Below, piece by piece: positions 30,791-40,848 of a stretch of 48,653 nucleotides of DNA. The translations under genes were made by a program, and so were the position numbers. Positions within the stretch are counted from its first letter, which is position 1; every line of letters begins with the position of its first letter. This stretch comes from a virus: positions 1-48,653 of IMG/VR virus record IMGVR_UViG_3300025154_000144, one strand, 5' to 3'. The notes under the pieces are model-generated. The model was not told the DNA's origin. It ran no database searches and saw nothing but the letters and a program-made list of their open reading frames with translations.

Positions 30791-33700
30791 TTAAAACCCC
30801 TCAGTACTAAGCCCTCCTTCTAGTCTTCCATCTAACTGTGGTGGCCTAGGAGGAGCAGTCTTTCCTGCCTTAACGTATACACCATAAAGAACTTCAAACC
30901 AATCTCCACCATTTGAACTTGCCCTAATACTCTTCACAATCTGATTAGTCATAGGAATACCTAACATAGTCCCTATTACTTTTCCTGTTTCCAATTTAAC
31001 TTTCAACTTCTCCTTATCAGTCATATTATACCAATCTAAACTCTGTGCCTGAACTCCTAACGATTCTAGTGTCCAGCCTAATGTATAATTCACACCTCCC
31101 ATTGCATCAGGTAAGGCCGCCAGAAATTCTGCCATAGGTCCAGCCAAATTAGATTGATACTTAAGTGATCCACCTAACTCAGGAAGTACTTCTGCAAATT
31201 CTCTTGAAGCTGCAATAGTTGCATCCCCTATAGCACTACCGTCACTTCTTTCTTCATTAAACGTTTCAAACGGAGATGGAAATGGTGTAGGAAGTCCAGC
31301 CATCTGTGCCAATGTATTAACTAAAGCACCAGCAAAAAAGTACTTAGCAACTCTTCTTACTTGATAAAAGTTTCCTATATCAGGATTCTTAATCTTAAGT
31401 ATATCATGTGCTAAATAATTAAAATCATTAATCTGAAATGTCTGAAACATAGTCATAAACTTAAATGCAGCTGTAGCTTGAATAGGTGCAACAGCTCCCT
31501 TAACACCTATACCCTGTGTGCGTGTAATTAGATCCTCTGCATATCTAAATGCCTTAGCATCATCATATTTAAGTTTACGTTTAGCAAAAGAATACCCTGC
31601 GTTCCAGCCAGCTTCAGCAGTCAGACCATCCAATATCTGCATAGGCCATGCAGCTATCATTGCTGCTGCATCTCTTTTACTTTTCAACCCTTTAGATGTA
31701 ACATTCTTAGCTAATTCATCTAAAGCTATATCCATCTTACGAATTTCCAATACGTTTGATTTACTACTAATACCAACTTCCCTTAAACTTCTTTCCTTAG
31801 TAGTTTTAAGAATCCCTGCTAACGTATCATATGTTGTAGTATCAGCCCAAATTCCTCTTAATGCCAACGGTTGCTTCATAAATGTTCCTGCATTACCAAA
31901 CAGTGTAGCAACTACTATGTTATGCATAAGCCCATTATACACCTTCATGACACCAGGAAACTTGCCGTTAATCATTTCACTAATTCTATCTACCCCATTA
32001 ATTTCATCTGACCATTCCACTAAAAATTTATACATAGCAGGATTATGTTGAGCTAATCCTACAGAACTATTTTTCTTACCTACTTTAAGATCTGCTAATT
32101 CCTTAGCTAATGCTGCAATAGGTGCGGTATGCAGTTCTGATAATCCTCTCTCAACATACTTAAGATAATTATCAAATATATCTAACTCAATAGGTATAGC
32201 CTTAAGACTTCTAGGTTTAGCAAAAGGAAAATTAGTACCATTAAACTTACTTGAATGCGCTTGCATTTGAGTTAACTTAACAGTATTAAGATTACGATCA
32301 ATCCCTGCTTCCTTAAGTGCATTCTCCTTTCTTATCCACGTATAGTAATTTTCTCTATAAGGTATCGACCTTTGTCCTGTACGTACACGGTTATAGTTAT
32401 GCCTATCATACAGAGAATCTTGAAGTTCTCTCATACGTTGAAGTTTACTTTCTAATTTACTTGTAAGAGTTGGAATATGTGTAATACCATCAGCAGCTAA
32501 TACCTCTATCCCCCCCTCTTCTCGAGCATGTGCAACTATAGATAAATCACTTCTCTCCTGAGAACTTAAATCTTTAGTCAACTCCTGAATCAATTTCTTC
32601 TGACTCTTTAATTCTCTTGAAGCATCAGCTTTCTTTACTTCCCATTTATCATATAGTAATTCCTTAACTCCTAACCTCTGAGCAGTTCTCATTCTAATTT
32701 CATTTGCAGCTAGATATTTCTTACCCCAATTTGTAGGAATTAATTCCTTCTTTTGCCCCCAAACTGTTTTAAATGCATCTGAAGTTATGGCTGGAAAGGT
32801 AGATGTTTCAGCTCCCTGTGTTCCTTTCTTTTTATAATGCTTAATTTTCTGACTAATTACTTTATCTTTCTCAGGATGAAATATCTCATACAATATAGGA
32901 TCAGCCTTCCTAACCTCATCCTGCATCTGAGGCAACCTTACCATCTGCTCCATAATCTTCTTAGCAGTCTCTGGCTCTATCCCAATCATATCCAGCATTT
33001 CTTCTACAGATTTCCCCAGAGACTTCGCCTTCTCCTCAATCCGTTTAAGCTTATCTGCAGCAATTTTCAGATCAGTAACATTTACAGAACCTCTCTCATT
33101 ATTAAACACATCCCACAGATTCCTAGTACCAGTATCACTAAGTTCCCAATAAGGAAAATCTTCATCAGTAAGGCGTTCTGTGCTTCGATCTCTCTTACCA
33201 CCTTCTCCAACTTCTTCCAATGCGTCCCAGGCATAATCTTCTAGCTCCTTAAACTTCGGCTCTATATACCATCGCTTCGTCAACGGATCTTGTGTAGGTC
33301 TACCAAGAGTTCCAGTTTCTGCAGCGTACTCAACCAACTCATCATAGGTTTTAAAAGTTGCAAACTTATCATCTACAACGGCGAGATCTGATTCCTTCAT
33401 AGGAGTCTTAGTTTGCTGTGTTAAATTATTCAACGCAGCATCCTCATTTAACTTCTCCACCTTCTTAGTCTTCCACTGAGAATATATTTGCTGAAGATCC
33501 TGAGCTGTACGTTGTTTAACTTCAGGCACCTCAGGAACTTTTGTCTCTTCTGCCAACTTCTCAGCAGCTTTCCTCTCCTCCAACTTCTGCTTAAGATCAC
33601 TCCTAATTTGACGTAGGTCTTGTTCCTTCACAAAGTTCAGAGGAAGTACTGGAGCCTCAACTGTAGGTAGACCCTTAGGCTCTAACATCTCAGGTGCTGA

Positions 33701-34954
33701 AGTTTTAGCATATTTAGCTGCTACTTCTTCTTTACTCAATACAGGTTCCTTAAGGGCAGAAGTAATCTTATCAAATTTAGTTTTAACCTCCAACGGATCT
33801 GTAGTCAGGGTTTGAAAGTTCCCCTTAGTCTCACCATCTCGCCATTCATGAACAGTGATTTCTCCAATCTTATTTGGACCTAAGTATTCCATCTGAGGAG
33901 AAATTTCCTTACCTATCTCCTCCGGAGTTTTAATTTGCTCAACTGGTTTAAGTCCTTCTTGAACTTCCTCAACAGGTAGAATCTCTGAAGGTTTATTAAC
34001 TTGATTAACATCCTGTAATATAGGAGCCTGAGCATCACGTTCCTCCCTGAGTTTTTGAACTAACTTCCTCACCTTTCCTTCGGCCTTAGATATCTTACCC
34101 ATATCCAGAGTTCCAATATCTTCACCATGGTCCCTAACAATGTCCAGGGCCTTTTGATAAGAAGCTCTCCGAGGACCTGAACGTTTGTCTACTTCCTTCT
34201 GTAACCCATCCAAGATGAATTGATTTTCAGGAAACTTCGCTACAGGAACTTCACCCTTTTTAACTTCTGGCTTAATTTTCCCCACCTGACTCAACACATC
34301 TGTAAGTATATCAGGTTTAACTTCAGGAGTTACAACCTTAACTTCTTCAATTTCTTTCTGAGTAAGTTTCTCACCTTTCTTAATCTTCTTCGCTATATGA
34401 GGCAAACCTACTAATGCAGAATCAAACATAAACTGTCCTGCCTTCACCTGTTCATCTGATCCCCCTAGGGTCTTAACCCCAGTCTCAATTCCTTCATGTG
34501 CAACTGTGAATGGACTAGCTGCAACTTCAGCCACAGTCTGACCAAATCTACTTTTAGGTTTAAACGAGAAGGATTCCATAAACTCATCCATCCCCTCTTT
34601 CGCTGCAGCTAAACCAGCCATAGGTTTACCTGCTAACACTCCTCCCAACACAGTTGGAGCTTGACTCAGGACTGCAGGAATAAAACTCGCGGCACCACTT
34701 ATAACTGCACCTGGACCCTCTACCAATCCCTGAGCAACATCACCAGCTTCCCTCATAAAGGTCTGTCCAGCTCCCTTTAACATCGGAACTAAATCTCTTG
34801 TCTGGGGGACGTCGACAGAGGATTCAGTAGATGTTAATTGAGGAGTAGGTTGCTGGACAGACTCATCTATTCTGCTCTCCGTAGGAGCACTATACTTTTG
34901 CCAAGGACTTCCACCTTCACTTCCTTTATCATACTTCTCCCACGGATTACTCAT
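30791..34954 (-). CDS. Large virion protein, probably ejected (internal virion protein)
   Basis: 1387 aa, the largest gene. Two NPWEKY/SPWQKY-type motifs open it, as in podovirus ejection proteins. Residues about 55-160 are hydrophobic and Gly/Ala-rich. About 250-900 are charged and helical with long coiled coils. The last 450 residues include more hydrophobic segments (ATLFGNAGTFMKQPL, VAKYFFAGALVNTLAQM). No lytic transglycosylase or peptidase motif is recognised. A copy of the 25-bp palindrome is read in frame near residue 508 (DAALNNLTQQ). Position at the end of the late block fits a DNA-ejection or inner-membrane-crossing role. Confidence 0.7.
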   Translation of the reverse strand: MSNPWEKYDKGSEGGSPWQKYSAPTESRIDESVQQPTPQLTSTESSVDVPQTRDLVPMLKGAGQTFMREAGDVAQGLVEGPGAVISGAASFIPAVLSQAPTVLGGVLAGKPMAGLAAAKEGMDEFMESFSFKPKSRFGQTVAEVAASPFTVAHEGIETGVKTLGGSDEQVKAGQFMFDSALVGLPHIAKKIKKGEKLTQKEIEEVKVVTPEVKPDILTDVLSQVGKIKPEVKKGEVPVAKFPENQFILDGLQKEVDKRSGPRRASYQKALDIVRDHGEDIGTLDMGKISKAEGKVRKLVQKLREERDAQAPILQDVNQVNKPSEILPVEEVQEGLKPVEQIKTPEEIGKEISPQMEYLGPNKIGEITVHEWRDGETKGNFQTLTTDPLEVKTKFDKITSALKEPVLSKEEVAAKYAKTSAPEMLEPKGLPTVEAPVLPLNFVKEQDLRQIRSDLKQKLEERKAAEKLAEETKVPEVPEVKQRTAQDLQQIYSQWKTKKVEKLNEDAALNNLTQQTKTPMKESDLAVVDDKFATFKTYDELVEYAAETGTLGRPTQDPLTKRWYIEPKFKELEDYAWDALEEVGEGGKRDRSTERLTDEDFPYWELSDTGTRNLWDVFNNERGSVNVTDLKIAADKLKRIEEKAKSLGKSVEEMLDMIGIEPETAKKIMEQMVRLPQMQDEVRKADPILYEIFHPEKDKVISQKIKHYKKKGTQGAETSTFPAITSDAFKTVWGQKKELIPTNWGKKYLAANEIRMRTAQRLGVKELLYDKWEVKKADASRELKSQKKLIQELTKDLSSQERSDLSIVAHAREEGGIEVLAADGITHIPTLTSKLESKLQRMRELQDSLYDRHNYNRVRTGQRSIPYRENYYTWIRKENALKEAGIDRNLNTVKLTQMQAHSSKFNGTNFPFAKPRSLKAIPIELDIFDNYLKYVERGLSELHTAPIAALAKELADLKVGKKNSSVGLAQHNPAMYKFLVEWSDEINGVDRISEMINGKFPGVMKVYNGLMHNIVVATLFGNAGTFMKQPLALRGIWADTTTYDTLAGILKTTKERSLREVGISSKSNVLEIRKMDIALDELAKNVTSKGLKSKRDAAAMIAAWPMQILDGLTAEAGWNAGYSFAKRKLKYDDAKAFRYAEDLITRTQGIGVKGAVAPIQATAAFKFMTMFQTFQINDFNYLAHDILKIKNPDIGNFYQVRRVAKYFFAGALVNTLAQMAGLPTPFPSPFETFNEERSDGSAIGDATIAASREFAEVLPELGGSLKYQSNLAGPMAEFLAALPDAMGGVNYTLGWTLESLGVQAQSLDWYNMTDKEKLKVKLETGKVIGTMLGIPMTNQIVKSIRASSNGGDWFEVLYGVYVKAGKTAPPRPPQLDGRLEGGLSTEGF
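33415..33439. repeat. 25-bp palindromic element, copy 10 (inside a gene)
   Basis: The only copy within coding sequence. On the minus strand it encodes an in-frame peptide near residue 508 of the 1387-aa virion protein. All invariant positions are kept, so it is not just codon coincidence; the length of 25 is not a multiple of three. Confidence 0.87.
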
Positions 34955-35709
34955 TACATTTTCTCCCAGTTGTTTGGATCAGCAGGGTTGCCACCCTTAA
35001 ATTTATAACCGCTATCAACAGTACCTACAGGAGGGGCTCCTCCAGGATCACCTTGACTTTCAGCAGAAGTCTTCGGAACTTTAATTAACTCCTTATTAGG
35101 TGCAAGAAACTTAAGAGGCCAGCCAAAAAAAGGAACTTTTTTAGGCGTAACCTGCTCAACAAATTCATTTTCAGGATTCTGCTTGTTGTACAAATCCTTA
35201 TATACATTCAAGGTCTCAGGATCAACTTCCCTCCCACCAACCTTACCAGTTTGTAGTACTGTCTCATACCCAGCCAACTTACTATCCCTAGCATTCAACT
35301 TATCACCAACAAGTATATCTCTCAGGGCAGCAGTCGTAGGATCCTCCACTGCTCCCCATCCTGCAGGTGGGGGATTACTACCAGTGAAATATCTTACCTG
35401 CCCATCAGCACTTTGGAACCACCTACCTCCTGGATCAGCAGCACCACTCTCATTAGGTGGAGCTAAGACCTGTCCAACTACTTCACCGTTAACTATCCTG
35501 TCCTTAACTAACTTCCCATCCTTCATATACGTAGCACTGAGAGTTGTTGTAGGTCGTTGTGCTGCAGCCTCAGGTCTAGTCATTAATTCTAACAACCTTA
35601 GTTGTCTATCCTTCTCCTGATCCAACTCCCTACCTTTCAATGCCCTAAGGTCAGTAGCTCCTCCTAATAACATACTTAAACTCTTCGCATCTAGCCCTCT
35701 CAGGTCCAT
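34954..35709 (-). CDS. Virion-associated protein, unknown
   Basis: 251 aa. Helical N-terminus (LRGLDAKSLSMLLGGATDLR), then mixed with Gly/Pro-rich parts (GRWFQSADGQVRYFTGSNPP), and a Gly-rich end. Its stop overlaps the start of the large virion protein by one base. Probably an internal or ejection protein, by location. Confidence 0.55.
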   Translation of the reverse strand: MDLRGLDAKSLSMLLGGATDLRALKGRELDQEKDRQLRLLELMTRPEAAAQRPTTTLSATYMKDGKLVKDRIVNGEVVGQVLAPPNESGAADPGGRWFQSADGQVRYFTGSNPPPAGWGAVEDPTTAALRDILVGDKLNARDSKLAGYETVLQTGKVGGREVDPETLNVYKDLYNKQNPENEFVEQVTPKKVPFFGWPLKFLAPNKELIKVPKTSAESQGDPGGAPPVGTVDSGYKFKGGNPADPNNWEKM

Positions 35710-35726
35710 CCCACCATCAGATGGAG

Positions 35727-36242
35727 CTACCCCAAAAGGGCTTTGAGAAAAGGGACGGAGTGACCTCCTGTTTGTGTGGAGTTTGTTTGCATCTCAGCAG
35801 GTTGATTAGTTCCAAACTTCTGCTGGTTTGGACTATTCTTAATGGTGGTGGTAGTTCCAGTCGGACTGACAGATGTGGTAAGTCCATCAATTCCATCTTG
35901 ACCCACCGGAGTTACACCTTTAAAAGTGTCCATGATATTCTGGAGTCCTGGATTAGAACCCTGTTGCTGCTGATAAGGTTGAGCATTTTGTTGAGGAACT
36001 GCCCCGCCCAAAGTCTGCTGTAAATTCACAGGCATCTGAGTACTTGCAGCATTCTGAGGATTACCTCCACCTAACAATTGACGTAGAAGTTGATCAGTAG
36101 AATTCTGTCCCTGAACATTCTGTATAGTCTGTGAAGGATCTAATGCTTCCCCAACTGCCCCACCCCTACCTAACGTACTTCCTGCTTGACCCAACAACTG
36201 TAAAAAATTAGGATTCTGTAACAACTCTGCCAATCCAGCCAT
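35727..36242 (-). CDS. Gln/Asn/Gly-rich low-complexity virion protein
   Basis: 171 aa. Begins with a helix (MAGLAELLQNPNFLQLLGQA), then becomes strongly Gln, Asn, Gly and Thr-rich (QQNAQPYQQQQGSNPG). Such disordered proteins occur among podovirus ejection genes. The ribosome site AGGGAG begins at the edge of palindromic element copy 11, only nine bases from the start codon. Confidence 0.55.
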   Translation of the reverse strand: MAGLAELLQNPNFLQLLGQAGSTLGRGGAVGEALDPSQTIQNVQGQNSTDQLLRQLLGGGNPQNAASTQMPVNLQQTLGGAVPQQNAQPYQQQQGSNPGLQNIMDTFKGVTPVGQDGIDGLTTSVSPTGTTTTIKNSPNQQKFGTNQPAEMQTNSTQTGGHSVPFLKALLG

Positions 36243-36251
36243 AATTTACTC

Positions 36252-36276
36252 CCTGTGTTAAATAATTAAACGTAGC
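36252..36276. repeat. 25-bp palindromic element, copy 11
   Basis: Nine bases upstream of the 171-aa gene on the minus strand; the element's end (CAGG) contributes to that gene's Shine-Dalgarno. Seven bases after the preceding stop. Confidence 0.87.
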
Positions 36277-36283
36277 ATTTATA

Positions 36284-37168
36284 TTATAAGAAAGCCCCAG
36301 CTATACCACCAACTACTAATCCTATAGCAGCACCCCAAGGTCCACCACCACTACCATATGAGGCTCCTATCATTGCACCTGAAGCAGCCCCACTTACAGC
36401 CCCTCCTACAGCCTTTATAGCTGTACTCGGACCTCCTTCACCTGCAACAGTTTCAGAAGTAGTAGCAGTTTGTAGTGCTCCAAGTGCAGCTCTCTCGTGA
36501 TCCAGCACGGTGAATGGCCAGAGAGAATTCTTTGCATATAAGGCATACTTCTGCTCATTTATATCAAGAGTAGATGCTACATATTGCTGAACAGATTGTG
36601 CATACATTTGAACAATCTGCCTATTCCATTCTAACTGTGTTCTCCATCTATCAATTGCTACAGGAACCAATGTAAACTTAAGTCCTGCACTAAACTTTTC
36701 CAGCGACTTAAGTCGGGCAATTTCAATGTTAGACTTACCTATAACAAACGTACTACTCATCACAGCATTAAGATCCCTGGCACCTGTCATCAGACGGGGA
36801 TAAGAGTTAACCTCAATCTCCTCATCCATCAACTTACCCTCAGCTACTACCAATGCCTTAACCTCAGGAGAATTAACAGTATTAGTAAAAATATCTGAGT
36901 ACAACTTATCTACATTCACATCCTGCATGTAGGTCTTATGCTTACCAAACATAGACCCGTACGCAGCTATAGACATTCCAGCTCCGAGAAAAATACTATT
37001 AATATCTAAGGGTGTGAATACTCTGAATGGAGAATTTCCTATAATAACATTTCTATGTGCAACTACTAAATCCAAAAATGCTGTATGTTTAGCTTCAACA
37101 TAAGGAGCATATCGTAATGTAGTAGTCTGATTTCCACTACTACTCCCCCCTCCACCACTACTACCCAT
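36284..37168 (-). CDS. Internal virion protein candidate with glycine-zipper end
   Basis: 294 aa. Starts with a Ser/Gly-rich tail, has a long helical middle with basic and acidic pairs, and ends with Gly/Ala repeats (GGAVSGAASGAMIGASYG, then AAIGLVVGGIAGAFL) typical of membrane-inserting glycine zippers. Together with its neighbours it fits a DNA-ejection set. Function inferred. Confidence 0.6.
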   Translation of the reverse strand: MGSSGGGGSSSGNQTTTLRYAPYVEAKHTAFLDLVVAHRNVIIGNSPFRVFTPLDINSIFLGAGMSIAAYGSMFGKHKTYMQDVNVDKLYSDIFTNTVNSPEVKALVVAEGKLMDEEIEVNSYPRLMTGARDLNAVMSSTFVIGKSNIEIARLKSLEKFSAGLKFTLVPVAIDRWRTQLEWNRQIVQMYAQSVQQYVASTLDINEQKYALYAKNSLWPFTVLDHERAALGALQTATTSETVAGEGGPSTAIKAVGGAVSGAASGAMIGASYGSGGGPWGAAIGLVVGGIAGAFL

Positions 37169-37178
37169 AACAATCTCC

Positions 37179-37607
37179 TTATATGTTCACAGAATAATTC
37201 TTACTTCTCTCGCTCATCCCGTAACGTTCTGCCAGTTGTACAATCCTTGGATTCATTGTAGTCATACAAATCTCTGTACAATTCATCTTCTTTGCATATT
37301 GATAGACGGCTGTTGACTCTCTGACCCAACTCTCTTCTGTACCCAACACAAATGAGTACATAGTCCTGAACACCATCTTCTTAACTTTACTTATAATATC
37401 ATACATGAAGGAGACAATAAGGATCCTCAATATCTTTCCATCCTCTATACTCATAATACATTGAGCTTTATCATTCAGCAGGTCCATCAACAAGTTAACA
37501 CTATACTCTGGTACATCCTTCTCCTGTACCATATCTGCCTTCACAGCTGAGAACTTAATACTTTCCCAATGATCTTTAATTTGCGTAGAAGCTAACTTAA
37601 CTATCAT
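37179..37607 (-). CDS. GNAT-like protein
   Basis: 142 aa. The order strand-helix with IMSIEDGKILRILIVSF, then YQYAKKMNCTEICMTTMNPRIVQL, and the final ERYGMSERSKNY, follows a GNAT acetyltransferase fold; similar genes sit beside ejection proteins in several podoviruses. The acetyl-CoA pyrophosphate loop is weak, so activity is uncertain. Confidence 0.55.
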   Translation of the reverse strand: MIVKLASTQIKDHWESIKFSAVKADMVQEKDVPEYSVNLLMDLLNDKAQCIMSIEDGKILRILIVSFMYDIISKVKKMVFRTMYSFVLGTEESWVRESTAVYQYAKKMNCTEICMTTMNPRIVQLAERYGMSERSKNYSVNI

Positions 37608-37619
37608 CCCATACCCCTA

Positions 37620-38831
37620 TTACTTAATAGTTATAGTATCTAAGAAACTAAATCCATGTACTACACCATTAATAGTTATGGATTCTATCTTCTGAATCTC
37701 ACCTTTGAATTTAAATCTAAACTCTCTACCAAAACACGGGAGGTGCACAACCCCGAATGGATTAACATACTTCCAAGGTGTAGATACAAATTGATCCTTA
37801 ACCTTAATCCTGTAATCAATTGCAGCTTGAAGTTCTGTAGGATCATCTACCTCAACAATCAACTCAAATATTGTCTTTTCCTTCGGAGTTCCCATGTCAT
37901 AGACATCTGTAATAATACTGAAATCAGGAATTACTATCTCTCCTGGAGCCACAACAAACATAGTATGATCTTGCCATTTAATCCCTGTGACATTATTAGG
38001 TCCGACTCCAAAACTGTCAGAATCCTCAGAGTATACAAATCCCTTAACACCATTACAGATATATATTAACTTGTTATAACTGTCATAAGACATTACTATA
38101 TCATCTACATCTAGAAGAAATTCAGAATATCCCAACTTAGTTACAATATTATCCAGAGAAATTTTATAAAGACTATTATTGTTGGCTACAAAATAATGTG
38201 CATCTCCAGTATTCACCAGGGCATGTTTACTTTTAATTCCAATATTAGCAACCCTCTTACTTCCCCAATACACACCGCTGGCACTCAGCCTGACAATCCC
38301 ATTAGCACCATATACGTAGACAATTTCTGAATTCCCTAATCTCTCAATAGCATAAACATAGCCATTAAAATCTATAGGCATCTTACCTGCAACATTATCC
38401 TTACCAATATTGAAGTCAAGTGCCCCTATGTTTGACCAGGCTACAGAGTTCTCATCTGGATGCTCCAACGTATAAAAAGCCTGAGCTTTAAACCCCTGTC
38501 TATTGGGACCTCTTGCAATAATTAAAGGATTGATGAATTTAGAATAACTACCAAATCCTAATCCCGAATAAAGAGTTGTTCCAAATTCATCAAAGTTACC
38601 ATAGGCACCTATACCAATTCCAGGAACATACTTATCTGCTTCAAATCTTAAATCGATAAGTATATCTAGGTCTGGAATCCTAAACTTAGTATGATAAGAA
38701 CTAAAAACTGCATGACCTCGGAGAATCATTACAGAAGTACTTCTGGAAATATTAGCCTGAACTTCAGCAGTATAAACTCCTAACTTTTGATCCCCGAGTG
38801 TATAACTTCCTAGAAGAATATTTCCAAGCAT
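37620..38831 (-). CDS. Tail protein, beta-propeller-like
   Basis: 403 aa, almost entirely beta strands with regular short repeats (VYVYGANGIVRLSASG, AHYFVANNNSLYKIS, YNKLIYICNGVKGFVY) suggesting a propeller, and a C-terminal domain (FELIVEVDDPTELQAAIDY ... CFGREFRFKFKG). Comparable to tail nozzle or stabilisation proteins of podoviruses. No enzymatic motif. Confidence 0.6.
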   Translation of the reverse strand: MLGNILLGSYTLGDQKLGVYTAEVQANISRSTSVMILRGHAVFSSYHTKFRIPDLDILIDLRFEADKYVPGIGIGAYGNFDEFGTTLYSGLGFGSYSKFINPLIIARGPNRQGFKAQAFYTLEHPDENSVAWSNIGALDFNIGKDNVAGKMPIDFNGYVYAIERLGNSEIVYVYGANGIVRLSASGVYWGSKRVANIGIKSKHALVNTGDAHYFVANNNSLYKISLDNIVTKLGYSEFLLDVDDIVMSYDSYNKLIYICNGVKGFVYSEDSDSFGVGPNNVTGIKWQDHTMFVVAPGEIVIPDFSIITDVYDMGTPKEKTIFELIVEVDDPTELQAAIDYRIKVKDQFVSTPWKYVNPFGVVHLPCFGREFRFKFKGEIQKIESITINGVVHGFSFLDTITIK

Positions 38832-38837
38832 GATTTC

Positions 38838-39191
38838 TTATCCATTAATAAGTTTACTGTTATGAGCCTGAGTCATAAGACAAATCATATGCTGAAGCAT
38901 CTTATCAGGTTTGGGTTCAACCTTTCCATCATTAACTTCACACAAACCATTTCTGAGACTCTCAGTAGCTTGCTGATTTCCTTCAAGGAATCTTAACATT
39001 TTCAAACTAATGTCATATGACAGTAGGTCCATACAAGCTTTCACAACTAAAGGTTCATGTCCATCAGGAGTATCATACAACTGTTCTAGCCAAGCCGTAC
39101 ACCCTTCCTCTCCGTCCCAACACTTCTGAGGGCACCCTGACTTTCTGAACTTATAAATATTCCTAATACACGGAGGCTTAATCTTAGTCAT
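38838..39191 (-). CDS. Cys-rich virion-region protein, unknown
   Basis: 117 aa. The N-terminus has CIRNIYKFRKSGCPQKCWDGEEGC interrupted by loops: four or more Cys suited to a metal site. C-terminal part helical. Overlaps the start of the downstream region by eight bases. No family recognised. Confidence 0.55.
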   Translation of the reverse strand: MTKIKPPCIRNIYKFRKSGCPQKCWDGEEGCTAWLEQLYDTPDGHEPLVVKACMDLLSYDISLKMLRFLEGNQQATESLRNGLCEVNDGKVEPKPDKMLQHMICLMTQAHNSKLING

Positions 39192-39690
39192 TATTCACCC
39201 CTATGAATCCTGGCAACGATTTAATATACTCATAGGCACAAGCAGCAGGATTACTCCTGCCTAACATAGTAGACTTTTCAAAATATTTTCGATAAGTATT
39301 AAGTCTCTTAGCCTCTTCCATAAGATCAAAGTCCTGCTTTTGTACAGACCCTTCATAGTTTTGCATAGATTTCTGATATTCCATCAGGGCATTCTCATAA
39401 GCATTAATCTCTGGCTGAGGAGTTGAAGGTGTCCACATTGGAACTAATTTCTCTCTCTCCTTACACAACTCTGGATATATAGGAATGGGAATTTCTTTCT
39501 TATGCCCCTCTATATATTTCCTAATCTCACCTTCTTCAGTAATAACAAAAGTTACATCATTGAATATAGGTGATCCATCTTTCTTATCAAACGTACTGAG
39601 AACAAAAGATACTATTTTATTCTCTACATCAACCTGAAGATTAGTGATCTTAGAATAAAAATCTTTCTGAATAAATCCTTGAAGTGCCAT
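39184..39690 (-). CDS. Probable tail-fibre partner protein, unknown
   Basis: 168 aa. A beta-rich start (SFVLSTFDKKDGSPIF, then VTFVITEEGEIRKY) and a helical second half with coiled coil. It follows the collar-domain fibre gene at 13 bases, the place where fibre chaperones or connectors are usual. Inference only. Confidence 0.5.
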   Translation of the reverse strand: MALQGFIQKDFYSKITNLQVDVENKIVSFVLSTFDKKDGSPIFNDVTFVITEEGEIRKYIEGHKKEIPIPIYPELCKEREKLVPMWTPSTPQPEINAYENALMEYQKSMQNYEGSVQKQDFDLMEEAKRLNTYRKYFEKSTMLGRSNPAACAYEYIKSLPGFIGVNND

Positions 39691-39702
39691 ATCTAAACTC
39701 CT

Positions 39703-40848
39703 TTATGCGTTTTTAGTACACCTGATTACAGTCATGTATCTAGGTGAATAAGTTGATTGCCCAACTGAGTGTGTTGTAGGTCCACCATATCCTGTGTTGC
39801 CTGTTCCTGCAGCACCCGAAGAAGCTGTATGATCGTGAGGATAGTTACTGCCTGTATAAGAAGTTCCTTGTACAATATTACTTCTATATTCATCAGCTGC
39901 AAATAATCTATTAGGAACATCAGCTCCAGTATAAGTAACAACATTATGATTATGATAAGCAAGTTCAGCAACACTTAAAACATGCCCATTAACTATAACA
40001 GCATGACTATGATTTGGCCCACTATGTAAATGCGTAGTATGTGCTGCAACTGTAATTCCTGTAGTAAAAGTCACAGCATCTGCTGTACCACCAGTACCAT
40101 AAGAATTCCCTATAATTATACTCCTAGGAGTACTCCAACTACTATCAAGAGTCCATCCAGTTGGGGCAGTTGCTTGAGGAAATAACAGAGCTGTCCCTGC
40201 TGGAAATGCCTCAGGAATAAACACTTTGTTGGTTGCCAGTAACCACCCCCCTCCACCACTATCCAACGAACTATCATAAAAGACTGTACTATAAAGTCCT
40301 GCTGTTATATCTCCTGATACACATGCACTATAAATTCCTTGAGAGTATTTAAACACCTTCTTACTTGCTAAAGCATTAACTCCTAATACACATGCTCCAG
40401 TACTGGCATTAACAAACTTAATATTAAAAGCCATTCCAGTAGCATATTCAGTTACTGCGGGATCAAGTGTGGCTGTGTAAGTATTAGTGCCTGTAGCAAT
40501 TCCAAAACAAAGTAAGTTGTTCTGTGACAACACCTCAATCTCATTAACCTTCCCGGCAGTAAGAACTGCTGCTATATTATCCCCAGCTAACCAAGCTTTA
40601 GCAGTAGTCCCCTCTTGCGCCCTAGCAATACTAAAAGTATCTCCTGAAGTTAAAGTTACTTTAACTAACTCCCTATCAGGATCCAGCGCAGGAGCAGGAA
40701 ATGCAGATCCCCACAAAGCACACATGAAGTAACCTGTAGCAGGAAACTTAGTTCCTTCAGCAGAAGTTACAACTAATGAAGTGTCAGATGAATTAATCCC
40801 ATCATTCAGGAGTGAAGAAGCAAAATTCTTATTTTTTAAAATAGCCAT
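39703..40848 (-). CDS. Tail collar / short tail-fibre protein
   Basis: 381 aa. Starts MAILKNKNFASSLLNDGI, a frequent fibre N-terminus with SGDTFSIARAQEGTTA. From about residue 215 it has the collar-domain motif AGTALLFPQATAPTGWT. The C-terminus has many His pairs (HTTHLHSGPNHSH, AYHNHNV, HDHTASSG), like the metal-binding HxH rows of short tail fibres. Likely a receptor-contact protein. Confidence 0.75.
   Translation of the reverse strand: MAILKNKNFASSLLNDGINSSDTSLVVTSAEGTKFPATGYFMCALWGSAFPAPALDPDRELVKVTLTSGDTFSIARAQEGTTAKAWLAGDNIAAVLTAGKVNEIEVLSQNNLLCFGIATGTNTYTATLDPAVTEYATGMAFNIKFVNASTGACVLGVNALASKKVFKYSQGIYSACVSGDITAGLYSTVFYDSSLDSGGGGWLLATNKVFIPEAFPAGTALLFPQATAPTGWTLDSSWSTPRSIIIGNSYGTGGTADAVTFTTGITVAAHTTHLHSGPNHSHAVIVNGHVLSVAELAYHNHNVVTYTGADVPNRLFAADEYRSNIVQGTSYTGSNYPHDHTASSGAAGTGNTGYGGPTTHSVGQSTYSPRYMTVIRCTKNA

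Noticed and set aside
32837-33244. 135-aa plus-strand frame inside the large virion gene
   Set aside because: Antisense shadow: Leu/Ile/Phe-rich with no ribosome site, lying opposite a long helical coding region.
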